From Planctomycetaceae bacterium (lineage in GTDB: Bacteria > Planctomycetota > Planctomycetia > Pirellulales > Pirellulaceae): a stretch of 64,000 nucleotides of DNA. Made by a program: the position numbers and the translations under genes. The stretch spans positions 23,145 to 87,144 of the forward strand of contig PBNZ01000030.1 of the NCBI GenBank assembly GCA_002723275.1, in the 5' to 3' direction. Numbering within the stretch: the stretch's first letter is position 1; each line of letters starts with the position of its first letter. Shown here piece after piece: positions 47,138 through 55,824 of the stretch. The notes beneath the pieces were generated by a model, which saw only the letters and a list, made by a program, of their open reading frames with translations, ran no database searches and had not been told where the DNA came from.

Positions 47138-49066
47138 TTACCGGCGGGATGGTAGCTCGATACCCCGTGTAGCCGTCTTCAGTTGCGACCGATAGAAGGG
47201 CAGGTATCGGTAATAGCTTTCCAGGCAGAGAGTTGCCAGAGCTGTCGTGTAGACTCGACCACCCGCTCTTCCCCAACGAGTGTCCGGATCCCAACTGCCT
47301 TTCAACTGGCCATCGTCGGTGCGTTGAGTCCCCACCAGTTTACGCGAAACAGCTTTGTTCCACGCGGTCCATCGATAATCTTGGAGCTGATGAAGTGCCA
47401 ACGTCGCATAATAAAAATAATAGAGATCGGTCGGAGCTTGTCCCAAGCCATACTGAGAGATGTAATTGGCGCCTTCTTCAATCGCCGCTTGGCTGCGCGA
47501 TCCCTGCAAGAAGATGCGGCACATCAAGGCTTCGGCCGTCATGGTATGAGTCGCTCTTTTTTGGGCTGAGTTGTAGCAAGCCAGTCCACCGTGTTGTCCC
47601 AGTGAGACATATTCCAGAAATTGATTCGCTCCTCTCCATGTATCAATCGGAATTTCAATTCCTGCTGACCGTGCACTAATGAGCGACATGAGCTGCCAGC
47701 CAAATTGACTTGTGTCTCCCGTGTCGCCCGGCTTGTATCGCCAACCGCCCGTGGTGCGATGCTGTGAGGAGATCGTGTAATGGATTGCCCCTTCGAGGTG
47801 AGGGCGAATACGTTTGTCCCGAGTCATGATCGAGGCTTCACTCAACGCCAGAGTCGCGATGCCGTGACAATACATGGCGACGAAGGGACCTGCGTTTCCG
47901 GCGAGACTTCCATTGGAAGCGGACTGTTGGCTGAAAAGGAATTGCAAGCCTTTGTCGATATGCTCCTGATAGGGGCCATCGAGATGAGTGTGGCCGGCAC
48001 CAAAAAAGCAAAGGAGTGCCAGACCGGTTAGGGCAGTATCCGCATGAATTGTGCGGGAGCTGGCTCCGACATTCGAGAAATCACGAGTTTCTCGGCCACC
48101 ACCCCAGGCTTCTGTATTCCAGCGACCATCCCGTGGATTTTGGGCTGATGCTAACCATACGAGTGCATCCTTCACGGCTTGTTCGGTTTCCCGTGAACCG
48201 CCCTGAGACACAACTTTCTCGAGACGATCGTCGCCTTGGCGATCTCGATAAAGCTTCGGCAGCACACGTCGTGGGGCTGTGATCGCTGGTGATGCAGCGG
48301 CGATTGGAGGAGATTTTGCCGACGAGCTTGAAGCAAGTTGCGCCGGTGTACGATCGGTGGGGTCGGCGGCGAGATCCGCATCTTCTGAAATGGGCACAAC
48401 ATCCGCCAGACTCTGGAGATCATTATCGGATCCATCGGTTGTGGTCTGAGCTGTTGCGTCGGGAAGGGCAGCAGTGTCTTCGGGTTCCAACTGCGTCGGA
48501 GATTTTACCAACGGGTCGGTTGTGGCGACCGACTTCTCGGGCTGAGGTACGAAGGTGCTTTCCAGAACTTCCGCATCAGCGACCGAGGCGGATTCCAACA
48601 GCTCGGAGGTGATCTGCTCGCTGTCAGACAACAGGGCGTCGTCGACAAAAGTTGGATCGGGGATTGCCACTTCCACGGGAATTGTCTCGGGATTGATCTG
48701 GGGCGGCGATTCTTCTGACTTGATCGGCTGAGACTGCTCCCAGGGAGTATCTCCCGACATCTGGTCTTCTTCGTTGTTGGATTCGATGTAGGTCACCGAT
48801 GTGGTCTGACCATGACCGCTGGGAAGCGGTACTTGGAACAGGTTGTACATATAGGCGAAGACGAGCAGCAGGAGATGTGCGTAGACTGACAGAATGACGC
48901 ATTTTTGCACGGGGCGCGCATGACCAAGCCGCGACAGCATCAGGACCAGCAAGGCGACGCTCAACAGAGCGAAGCCAATCCCGAGCAGCAGCCAGGCGGA
49001 TTGCCCCTGGAACAGACTGCTGCCTGCCATGACAATCCCGTTGAATTTGATTATGCCCTCACCCAT
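47138..49066 (-). CDS. Prenyltransferase/squalene-oxidase-repeat protein of ExbBD operon
   Basis: A 642-residue membrane protein. Two N-terminal membrane spans (about 20-42 and 55-75) are followed by a long acidic Pro/Ser/Thr-rich linker (about 90-270) and a C-terminal alpha/alpha toroid (about 300-620). The toroid resembles prenyltransferase and squalene cyclase repeats: ALVWLASAQNPRDGRWNTEAWG, GLALLCFFGAGHTH, TGGWRYKPGDTGDTSQFGWQLMSL. Repeats of this fold in planctomycetes need not be cyclases; no DxDD cyclase motif is seen. It is the last gene of a four-gene operon, 18 bases after ExbD. The N-terminal anchor plus extended linker recalls TonB architecture, so it may be an energised periplasmic effector. 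Confidence 0.85.
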   Translation of the reverse strand: MGEGIIKFNGIVMAGSSLFQGQSAWLLLGIGFALLSVALLVLMLSRLGHARPVQKCVILSVYAHLLLLVFAYMYNLFQVPLPSGHGQTTSVTYIESNNEEDQMSGDTPWEQSQPIKSEESPPQINPETIPVEVAIPDPTFVDDALLSDSEQITSELLESASVADAEVLESTFVPQPEKSVATTDPLVKSPTQLEPEDTAALPDATAQTTTDGSDNDLQSLADVVPISEDADLAADPTDRTPAQLASSSSAKSPPIAAASPAITAPRRVLPKLYRDRQGDDRLEKVVSQGGSRETEQAVKDALVWLASAQNPRDGRWNTEAWGGGRETRDFSNVGASSRTIHADTALTGLALLCFFGAGHTHLDGPYQEHIDKGLQFLFSQQSASNGSLAGNAGPFVAMYCHGIATLALSEASIMTRDKRIRPHLEGAIHYTISSQHRTTGGWRYKPGDTGDTSQFGWQLMSLISARSAGIEIPIDTWRGANQFLEYVSLGQHGGLACYNSAQKRATHTMTAEALMCRIFLQGSRSQAAIEEGANYISQYGLGQAPTDLYYFYYATLALHQLQDYRWTAWNKAVSRKLVGTQRTDDGQLKGSWDPDTRWGRAGGRVYTTALATLCLESYYRYLPFYRSQLKTATRGIELPSRR

Positions 49067-49084
49067 TGTTCACCTGGGAGGAAT

Positions 49085-49495
49085 TTATCGATCTAAACGT
49101 ACTGAAATGCCCATGTCGTCAATGCCCGCCTGTCGACAGGCAGTCAGAACCGATGCGACATTTTGAAATGGACCTGCTCCGTCGCCTCGCACCACGACGC
49201 CCAGTTCGGGATATTGTGCGGTTGCCGACTTCAATTCAGCGCGAAGTTGTTCGAGCGTGATCGAACGGCGGTCAACGACAATCGAACCGTCGTTGTAGAC
49301 ATTGATGACACGTTTTTCCGGAGCGGACGATAACGCGCCTAAGTCTCCCACTTTTGGAACTTCGAGCTGTACGGTTCGTTCTATTTCAGCGAACTTGGTG
49401 CCTACCATGAAGAAGATGATCAACAAGAAGACGATGTCGATCATCGGCGTCAGGTTGAGCGTCGGTTGTTCGTCCTGGTGCGTTTTGAGTGGCAT
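49085..49495 (-). CDS. exbD: ExbD/TolR family biopolymer transport protein
   Basis: A 136-residue inner-membrane protein with one N-terminal span (IDIVFLLIIFFMVGTKF) carrying the conserved Asp in LTPMIDIVFLL, which conducts protons with ExbB. The periplasmic domain ends in VLTACRQAGIDDMGISV. It uses the proton gradient together with the neighbouring ExbB. Its stop lies 18 bases before the prenyltransferase-repeat gene start, and the gap to ExbB is ten bases. Confidence 0.93.
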   Translation of the reverse strand: MPLKTHQDEQPTLNLTPMIDIVFLLIIFFMVGTKFAEIERTVQLEVPKVGDLGALSSAPEKRVINVYNDGSIVVDRRSITLEQLRAELKSATAQYPELGVVVRGDGAGPFQNVASVLTACRQAGIDDMGISVRLDR

Positions 49496-49505
49496 GCTCA
49501 GTCCC

Positions 49506-50330
49506 CTAGGCGGCCTGTTTGCGTTCTGATTTGCGTGAGCTTTTCTTTTGTGGTTTTCGCCAGCCGTCGGAGGCGATCGCGTTGACGACTTGCTGACCCA
49601 GATCGTCGATCTCGATAATCAGACGATCAACGCGACTCATGAAATACAGATGAGCCACAATGGCAGGGATCGCGACGGTAAGTCCGCTGGCCGTCGTGAG
49701 CAGGGCTTGAGCGATCCCCCCGGCCAGCATTTCGGGACGACCCATCGCGTCCGCAGATGCGATCGAATTGAAGGCGGTGATCATGCCGAGCACCGTGCCG
49801 AGGAGGCCTAACAACGGGCTGATGGTTGAGATTCCATTGAATAGACGTAAGTACTTCCGTAAGTCATTGGATACTCGTTCTCCGGTGTCCAAAACGGCCT
49901 GTTCAACCTCGACGGATGGACGTCCCCATTTTTTAATCGCTGCCGCAAACACAACGGCAACGGGACTGCGATTTTCTTCGCAAAGTTCTAACGCCTCGTC
50001 CTGATTCAATTGTTGTTCTTCGAGTTGCATGAGGAATCGTTTGACGAACGGCTTAGGAATCACGCGTCCACTTCTCAAACTGATCGATCTTTCGAAGACG
50101 AAAATGCAAAGGATGAACGAGCACATGCCGATCAACGCCAGCATCGGTCCCCCATCCCTCAAGACAGAAAACATGCTACGTGTGGCGATCGGCTCTTCCT
50201 GACTCGTCTCAAGGGCAACCACCGGTGTCACGTCGGATTGGGCAATACCAACCGCGGTCAGTGATGCCGACATCGGTAACAAAACAGCGAGCAACGCGGT
50301 GATTAGGAGCTTTGTTGAGCGTTGATTCAT
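49506..50330 (-). CDS. exbB: MotA/TolQ/ExbB family proton channel
   Basis: A 274-residue proton channel. An N-terminal signal-like segment (LLITALLAVLLPMSASLTAVG) is followed by the ExbB core: a span at LALIGMCSFILCIFVFE, a cytosolic helical region, and two spans in ISTISPLLGLLGTVLGMITAFN and GGIAQALLTTASGLTVAIPAIVAH, which form the pore. Its start overlaps the TPR gene by four bases (ATGA), so translation is coupled. Together with ExbD it energises an outer-membrane or periplasmic process. Confidence 0.93.
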   Translation of the reverse strand: MNQRSTKLLITALLAVLLPMSASLTAVGIAQSDVTPVVALETSQEEPIATRSMFSVLRDGGPMLALIGMCSFILCIFVFERSISLRSGRVIPKPFVKRFLMQLEEQQLNQDEALELCEENRSPVAVVFAAAIKKWGRPSVEVEQAVLDTGERVSNDLRKYLRLFNGISTISPLLGLLGTVLGMITAFNSIASADAMGRPEMLAGGIAQALLTTASGLTVAIPAIVAHLYFMSRVDRLIIEIDDLGQQVVNAIASDGWRKPQKKSSRKSERKQAA

Positions 50331-53227
50331 CGTGTCTCTCCGTCCTGATCGCTGGTGTTGGCTGGCGATAAAGGTGTTTCGCCAGAGATGCGATTCCGTA
50401 TTCGATTCTTCGGGGGAGCGGGAGTACCCGCCTTGATTTGTAATAATCGTTGTTGTGCCGTTGCGTGATGTTCCGTTGCTGGAATCTCGGTGGTGATCCG
50501 TTCATACAGCTTGCGAGCGTTTGGGATTTTTCCCAGCCGCTCATAGCATTTACCGGCTTGCAACAGAGCTGCGGCTCGCCATTCCGGGTAGTCATAGAGC
50601 ATGTCGACCTTGAGGTAGGCCCGCAGTGCCTGTTCTGCCGCATTTTGATGAAGGTAGGTTTCACCGATCATCCACTGCGCCTTGGCTGCGGTTTCGGTGA
50701 ATTGACCGCGCGGATCGTCGATTGCTTCCTGAAACGAAGTTCTCGACTCATCGAAATGCGCAGCCGCCACCAAACGCTGGCCTTCCAGGTAGCGAATCTC
50801 ATAGCTGCGTTCAAAGTCTCGAAAGCGATCCTGGAGCCGACTCAAAATCTGATCAACCTCTTCCCATGATCTTTGGATCGCTTTGATCTGGGCCAACCGC
50901 AGTAGCACAATCGCCTGCCACGGCTCCGCTTCCCTATCTTTGGCTTTTCCAACTGCGACCAGGTGAGGGATTGCCTCGTCGTATTCTTTCAATTGAAAGT
51001 GGGCCTCAGCGAGCCAGAAATGTGCCGACGTTGCGACTGGACTCTCGGGATTTTTCTCGGTGATGGGGCGAAGAATGCTAATCGTGTTCGTCCAGTCTGC
51101 TCGGTGAGCAGAGATCCGCCCCTCCAGATATTTGACGAAGGGGATCAGCTTCGGATTCGGTCGCCCTTGATGAACTTGATTGAGTTTCTTCAGTAATCTC
51201 TCCGCCGTCTTGATCCTGTCTTCCTGGTAGGCGATATCTGCCATGCGATAGGTGGCGTCGGTCCAGTATTCGCTTTCGGGCTGCTCAAGATACAGCGTCT
51301 TATAAGCGGCAAATGACTTTTGCGGGTTGCCTGCAAGACTTTCAAGCCAGCCTAGCTTGTAGAGCACCAGATCCATGCGACCATGTAGTTGTGGGTGGTC
51401 TTTGAGTTCTTGCAGAAAGTCGATGGCTAGTTCGATTCTGTCTTTGGATTTCAGCAGGTCAATGCTGGCGAGCATGGCTGTTGCCCATTGTTCGTTTTTT
51501 TCGCTCATCTGAGCAATCTCAAGGTAGGCCTCGAGCGCTTTGTCCTTTTCATCGAGTCGTTCAAGACTGCGGGCCCGAGGGAGTCGTGCTTCACGTGCCT
51601 CCGTTGAATCGGGGGCTTTTTCGATGAGCTCATCGAATGCCTTGAGGGCTGCCCGGTCGTTGCCCATGCGGAAGTGGCACCATCCCAGCCCTGATAGCCC
51701 GCGGTTGAGGAGCGGTGCAGCCGTGGCTCCCGCCAGAATCTTGGCGTACAGCTGCGATGCGTCCTGGTAATTGCTTTGCGAAAAATTTGCATCCGCCAAA
51801 TGTCGTCTGGCGGTGGTGAGCAGATTGGCATTCGCATCCGGTTGTTGTTGCCACTCGCTCAAAACCTCCGTCGCCGTTTGAAGATCTTCTGACTTGATCA
51901 GGGCGAAAATCAATTGAGCTTGTCCCTGTTCGCCCAGATCGCCATTCGCATTCAAAAGCAGTTTCGCCGCATTTTCGTGTTGGCCGAGAGCGTTGAAGGC
52001 CATCGCTTTCGCCAATTCAACTTGAGTCCGAAGGTTGATTCCTTGTCCGTCGACGTTGACCTTCTTCAATTGCGATAACGTCTCGGCTGGATTGTCGAGC
52101 CCCAAGAATGCTACACCCAGCAAATAATGACTCGTTGAACGGGCTTGCTCGTTCAAATTTTCTTGTTTGACAAGTTCTGAGAAGATCTCAACGGCCTGAC
52201 GGAAAAGCTGCTGTTTGATCAGGGATTCTCCCAGAATATGTTCCGCTTCCATGCGGCGATTGCTCTGGGGTACGGATTGCTCGATCGATGCTGCATAATT
52301 GGCGACGCCCTGATGATCGTTCTGCTTGAGTGCGATACGCATCAGGCTCACTAAGGCATCGTCCGCCCATTCGTTGTCGCGGAGCTGTTGTGAGATTTCC
52401 TGCAGTTGCGGGATCGCTGCATCTAGCTGGCCAACGCGACGCAATGACTCTGCTGCCAGGTATTCGATCGCATGAATACGGCGATGTTCAGGTCGCCGTC
52501 GCTTGACCTCCGCGAAATTCTTGGCTGCTTCGCCGTATTTCTGCTCGTCAAAGTTAACTAGCCCCAGCCAGTAGGCGGCCTCAGCTTGGAGATCACTCTC
52601 AGGGAATTTCCGCTTGAGTTGACTTAGGAATTCAGCCGCGTCGGTGTAACGTTGCTGCTCATAAGCCAGCGTGGCGAGTCCGAGAAGACACTCGTCAGCA
52701 TAGGGGCCACGAGGATATTTGCTCAACGCTTTTGAAAACGCCTGGATGGCTCCCTCTTGATCGCTCGCCGTTTGACTCAGGCTCCCCAGATACGGCAGTG
52801 CGTACTGTTGCAGTTCATGCTCTGGATACAAACGGTTGAATTCTCGCAGTTGCCGCAAGGCAGCTACTGGGCGATTTGCTAGATAAGCACATTCGCCGGA
52901 ACGAAAGAAGGCTTGAGCTCGTGATTCGTGTTCCGGTGCGGCTTCGAGAAATTGCTGGAAGTATTCCGCTGCGTCATCGTAGCGGTTCAGCTGAACAAGC
53001 GACTCGCCCGCATAAAAAGCTGCCTCGACCGCCTGAGGGCTGTCTGAGTGTTGCTGTGTGAAGTCGCCAAAGGCTGTTGCGGCTAAGTCCCAGTTTTCGT
53101 CAGCATAATATTGCGCAGCAATCGCATATTCCCGTTCCGAAGAATCGGCAATTGCATTAGTGACCCACAGCGCCACCCAAACAATGCTGAGATAGGCTTT
53201 CACGACACGCATCCTTGCGTCTGTCAT
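50327..53227 (-). CDS. Large tetratricopeptide-repeat protein of ExbBD operon
   Basis: A 966-residue exported protein. A hydrophobic leader (about residues 10-25, ending NAIA) is followed by tetratricopeptide repeats along the whole length, such as YAIAAQYYADENWDLAATAF, AEDAEYFQQFLEAAPEHES-type pairs and QAIQAFSKALSKYPRGPYADE. The repeats resemble YbgF/CpoB and BamD-like repeats that accompany Tol systems. ATG 53227 is chosen over a GTG at 53299; ATG 53212 is a further alternative. First gene of the operon, it overlaps exbB by four bases. By analogy with CpoB it may coordinate the channel with envelope assembly. Confidence 0.85.
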   Translation of the reverse strand: MTDARMRVVKAYLSIVWVALWVTNAIADSSEREYAIAAQYYADENWDLAATAFGDFTQQHSDSPQAVEAAFYAGESLVQLNRYDDAAEYFQQFLEAAPEHESRAQAFFRSGECAYLANRPVAALRQLREFNRLYPEHELQQYALPYLGSLSQTASDQEGAIQAFSKALSKYPRGPYADECLLGLATLAYEQQRYTDAAEFLSQLKRKFPESDLQAEAAYWLGLVNFDEQKYGEAAKNFAEVKRRRPEHRRIHAIEYLAAESLRRVGQLDAAIPQLQEISQQLRDNEWADDALVSLMRIALKQNDHQGVANYAASIEQSVPQSNRRMEAEHILGESLIKQQLFRQAVEIFSELVKQENLNEQARSTSHYLLGVAFLGLDNPAETLSQLKKVNVDGQGINLRTQVELAKAMAFNALGQHENAAKLLLNANGDLGEQGQAQLIFALIKSEDLQTATEVLSEWQQQPDANANLLTTARRHLADANFSQSNYQDASQLYAKILAGATAAPLLNRGLSGLGWCHFRMGNDRAALKAFDELIEKAPDSTEAREARLPRARSLERLDEKDKALEAYLEIAQMSEKNEQWATAMLASIDLLKSKDRIELAIDFLQELKDHPQLHGRMDLVLYKLGWLESLAGNPQKSFAAYKTLYLEQPESEYWTDATYRMADIAYQEDRIKTAERLLKKLNQVHQGRPNPKLIPFVKYLEGRISAHRADWTNTISILRPITEKNPESPVATSAHFWLAEAHFQLKEYDEAIPHLVAVGKAKDREAEPWQAIVLLRLAQIKAIQRSWEEVDQILSRLQDRFRDFERSYEIRYLEGQRLVAAAHFDESRTSFQEAIDDPRGQFTETAAKAQWMIGETYLHQNAAEQALRAYLKVDMLYDYPEWRAAALLQAGKCYERLGKIPNARKLYERITTEIPATEHHATAQQRLLQIKAGTPAPPKNRIRNRISGETPLSPANTSDQDGETR

Positions 53228-53443
53228 TGTGGCTGAGTTTTCGACTCGATTTACTTTTGCGAGAGAAAACTTATTGGGCGAACCACGATTGTCACCCACT
53301 CACGATCAGCTCCTGAGTGCTGATATTCGGTTGTATCAACGGAATGTTGGAAAAGGATTTGAAATCAGATGAGAACGGTTGTCGTGATGATTGTCAGGTT
53401 TTTCACGAACTGGATCGGTTTATTGCGAATGGTGTTCCTCAAC

Positions 53444-53617
53444 TTATTCTCGGTCGCAGCATTCTAGTTTTTGGCGAATGACGGTCAGGGTGCAGAGGAT
53501 CAATAAAAAGATTCCTGCAGTCATCAACGGATGACTCATGATTTGCATTGCCACATCCGTGGTGGCCACCATGAGGGTATCCGTCGCGAATAGACCAAGG
53601 TTTGTCGATGACATCAT
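53444..53617 (-). CDS. Small single-span membrane protein, 57 residues
   Basis: A short frame not resembling any family. It begins with tandem ATG codons (MMSSTNLGLF), has one hydrophobic span (LMTAGIFLLILCTLTVI) and ends in a basic and Cys-containing tail (RQKLECCDRE). GGAG lies eight bases before the first ATG, which supports translation. It lies alone between the TPR gene and the glycosyltransferase gene on the same strand. Confidence 0.5.
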   Translation of the reverse strand: MMSSTNLGLFATDTLMVATTDVAMQIMSHPLMTAGIFLLILCTLTVIRQKLECCDRE

Positions 53618-53757
53618 CAAGGGTGCTCCAACGCTGCTGACGTTTGCGTATCAATCCTTATCGGATGTGAGGCTTTTGCGCGTCGAGAAAGTGGGATGCA
53701 GTCGGGAAACCCATCGCAACAAGCAGCCTTGGCCTAGTCTTCGTCTTTTGACAGACC

Positions 53758-54438
53758 CTATTCCGCACGGTTGAAGATCTGTGAACAGCATTCCGCAATC
53801 GGGATTAATGACGGTGAAGTCTCAGCGGTCTGTTCAATTTCACGAAAAAGACGTGCCAGATCATCCAGCGTGTCGACGTCATACCATTCTGGAAGGATTG
53901 CTAGCGATACCTGCTCGTCAAGCTCATCAACACGTTGCAGGGTCTGAGTCCAGACTTGAGAAGAACTCCAGTCCACATTGCAAAAGACACCGCAAAGCGG
54001 CTTTCGCATACCGATGAGGTAATAGCCTCCGTCCGCGCTTGGTCCAATCACGAGATCGTGCGTTCGCAGTTCTTTTAAGGCCGTTGTCATGATTGCTTGC
54101 GGAAGGGTGGGGCTATCAGACCCAATCAAAACGACCGACTCCGCTCCGGCCTCGAGACGGTCCTCAAAAAAACGGCTCATCCGCTCGCCGAGATCATCCC
54201 CCTGTTGAGCCAGTAATTGCCAATCTCGGGGGCCGACGAGCTTTTCGAAAGCTGCCCTTTCCGATTCCGGCGTGAAGACGAGCATCCGTTGGTCACCATA
54301 CCGTCGAAATCGTTCCAACAACGTTGTCAGAAAATGCTGGTAGATTTGGCTCGCGAGTTCATTTCCCAACGTGGCAGCGAGCCGCGTTTTAACACGACCT
54401 GGCTCCCAGTATTTCGCAAAAATTCCCAGCTCTTGCAT
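53758..54438 (-). CDS. DUF2064 / TIGR04282 family glycosyltransferase
   Basis: A 226-residue GT-A type nucleotidyl/glycosyl transferase of the family annotated as arsenosugar-biosynthesis-related (TIGR04282, DUF2064). Characteristic motifs are IFAKYWEPGRVKTRLAATLG at the N terminus, VVLIGSDSPTLPQAIM and VIGPSADGGYYLIGM, ending with WYDVDTLDDLARL. It starts 12 bases after the glutaredoxin gene on the same strand, an arrangement common in this family. The true sugar acceptor is unknown, so the arsenosugar name should be treated with care. Confidence 0.9.
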   Translation of the reverse strand: MQELGIFAKYWEPGRVKTRLAATLGNELASQIYQHFLTTLLERFRRYGDQRMLVFTPESERAAFEKLVGPRDWQLLAQQGDDLGERMSRFFEDRLEAGAESVVLIGSDSPTLPQAIMTTALKELRTHDLVIGPSADGGYYLIGMRKPLCGVFCNVDWSSSQVWTQTLQRVDELDEQVSLAILPEWYDVDTLDDLARLFREIEQTAETSPSLIPIAECCSQIFNRAE

Positions 54439-54450
54439 CCAAATTACCCG

Positions 54451-54732
54451 TCAGCTGCGTGAGATCAGTCTCTTTAGCAACACTTCATTGACTCGTCCTC
54501 GAAAACGTATTTTGCCGTCGATCTTCACAACGGGAATACAACAGTCGAATTCTTGTTTCAGATGTTCGTCCTCATCAATGTTAATCAACTCCGGACGCAA
54601 ACCGTGTTTTCGCAGTAATTGATCCGCATCCTCGCACAGGTGACAGCCCTCACGGGTGTAGAGAATCACCTCTTTCGCTGACGTATGACGATCCGATCGA
54701 CGTCCAAGGATGCGTTTGAGTATTTCAAGCAT
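54451..54732 (-). CDS. Glutaredoxin family protein
   Basis: A 93-residue thioredoxin-fold protein with the dithiol motif REGCHLCEDA (Cys30 and Cys33) and a cis-proline region IPVVKIDG. The N-terminal 20 residues are basic and extra to the fold. This short family (DUF836-like, thiol reductase) usually sits next to the DUF2064 transferase, as here, and they probably form one transcript. A role in thiol-disulfide exchange is inferred. Confidence 0.88.
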   Translation of the reverse strand: MLEILKRILGRRSDRHTSAKEVILYTREGCHLCEDADQLLRKHGLRPELINIDEDEHLKQEFDCCIPVVKIDGKIRFRGRVNEVLLKRLISRS

Positions 54733-55059
54733 GTGCCACTTTCTGATGCTGCTAGGGCTTCCGGATTACAGGAAGAATGAGCGCTCGGGAGTTCTGTATT
54801 CAATGGGCCAGTTGGCGACCGCAACGTCAAGCGGGGCGTGAACTCAATCTTCGGCTGGGCCGTTCAAATTGGGGCTCCTCCATTCAGGGGGTTACTCGTG
54901 TTTCAGCTCCTTTGCGGAGTTGGCTCGAGTCGCAAAACACGGGTGTTCCCTGGGCTGTTTGTGTGGTCGTAAGTCTATTGAAAATCATTAGTTGTCGTTG
55001 TCCACTTGAATTTTCAGATGTCACCTATCTAGCATGATAATGCGGCGAAGGATGCCATT
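54733..55059. other. Divergent intergenic region, no gene
   Basis: This 327-base stretch lies between the glutaredoxin gene and the divergent HELGH gene. No structure, repeat or clear promoter is seen. Confidence 0.4.
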
Positions 55060-55824
55060 TTGAAGGCAAGGTTCATCAAAGGTATTCGTCACAACCCAAC
55101 TGGTTCCATGGCTAATCGCAACTTCAGAAAACCGGTCAAACGTGTTCGACCACCGCTGAATAATGTGGTGACGTCGAAACGGAATCGTCATGGTGCCGCT
55201 TTGAGCCAGCGAGCACGTGGTTTGAAGAAAAGCGAGCAGTTTCCTTTTGCTCCTCCCGAAGATTGGCATGAAGTAGAAGACGTGCAGGGCCGATCTTTTG
55301 AGGTAATTGTGCAGTCGCCAGGCAAAGGTTACCGGCATGTCGTGACTCCTCAGGAGATTCGCGATCGTTTGTCGGTCTTGCCGGATCACATGCTCGAACC
55401 GTTGGCGGTGGTGCAATTGAGTCGGATGACGCGGAAAAAGTTGAGTTTGCCATGCTACGGAATGCAATGGGGCAATGCGCTGTATCTCTACCCGATCGAA
55501 CACAGCCTGACGGAATACTACGCGAAGCCCCCGAAGCCTGCTCAAATTACCGAAGCCCGGATGTTTGGTGGCCGCTGGCGGCAATCTGGGCCGACTGAAT
55601 GGGAATTAGTCTGGACAGAAGCGGCTGTCAAAGACTTTTATCTTAATAACATTTTGATTCACGAATTGGGACATTTGCTAGACAATCGAAATCGCAGCTA
55701 TACCGATCGAGAACGTTATGCAGAATGGTTCGCGATCGAACACGGTTATAAGCAAAGTGATCGGCCCAAGCATGTTTCGAAAAAGTCTGCTACCAAACGA
55801 GTTACCCGGCGACACCATTCGTAA
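55060..55824 (+). CDS. Putative zinc metalloprotease-like protein (HELGH)
   Basis: A 254-residue protein of no recognised family. The first 60 residues are strongly basic (KPVKRVRPPLNN, KRNRHGAALSQRARGLKK), then a mixed domain leads to NILIHELGHLLDN with the HExxH zinc motif. A downstream ERYAEWFAIEHGY supplies a possible third ligand Glu, as in gluzincin-type enzymes. The end is again basic. No signal peptide is seen. The TTG start is supported by AAGGA seven bases upstream; ATG 55108 is an alternative. Its 3' end overlaps the next gene by 53 bases in another frame. Confidence 0.7.
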   Translation: MKARFIKGIRHNPTGSMANRNFRKPVKRVRPPLNNVVTSKRNRHGAALSQRARGLKKSEQFPFAPPEDWHEVEDVQGRSFEVIVQSPGKGYRHVVTPQEIRDRLSVLPDHMLEPLAVVQLSRMTRKKLSLPCYGMQWGNALYLYPIEHSLTEYYAKPPKPAQITEARMFGGRWRQSGPTEWELVWTEAAVKDFYLNNILIHELGHLLDNRNRSYTDRERYAEWFAIEHGYKQSDRPKHVSKKSATKRVTRRHHS

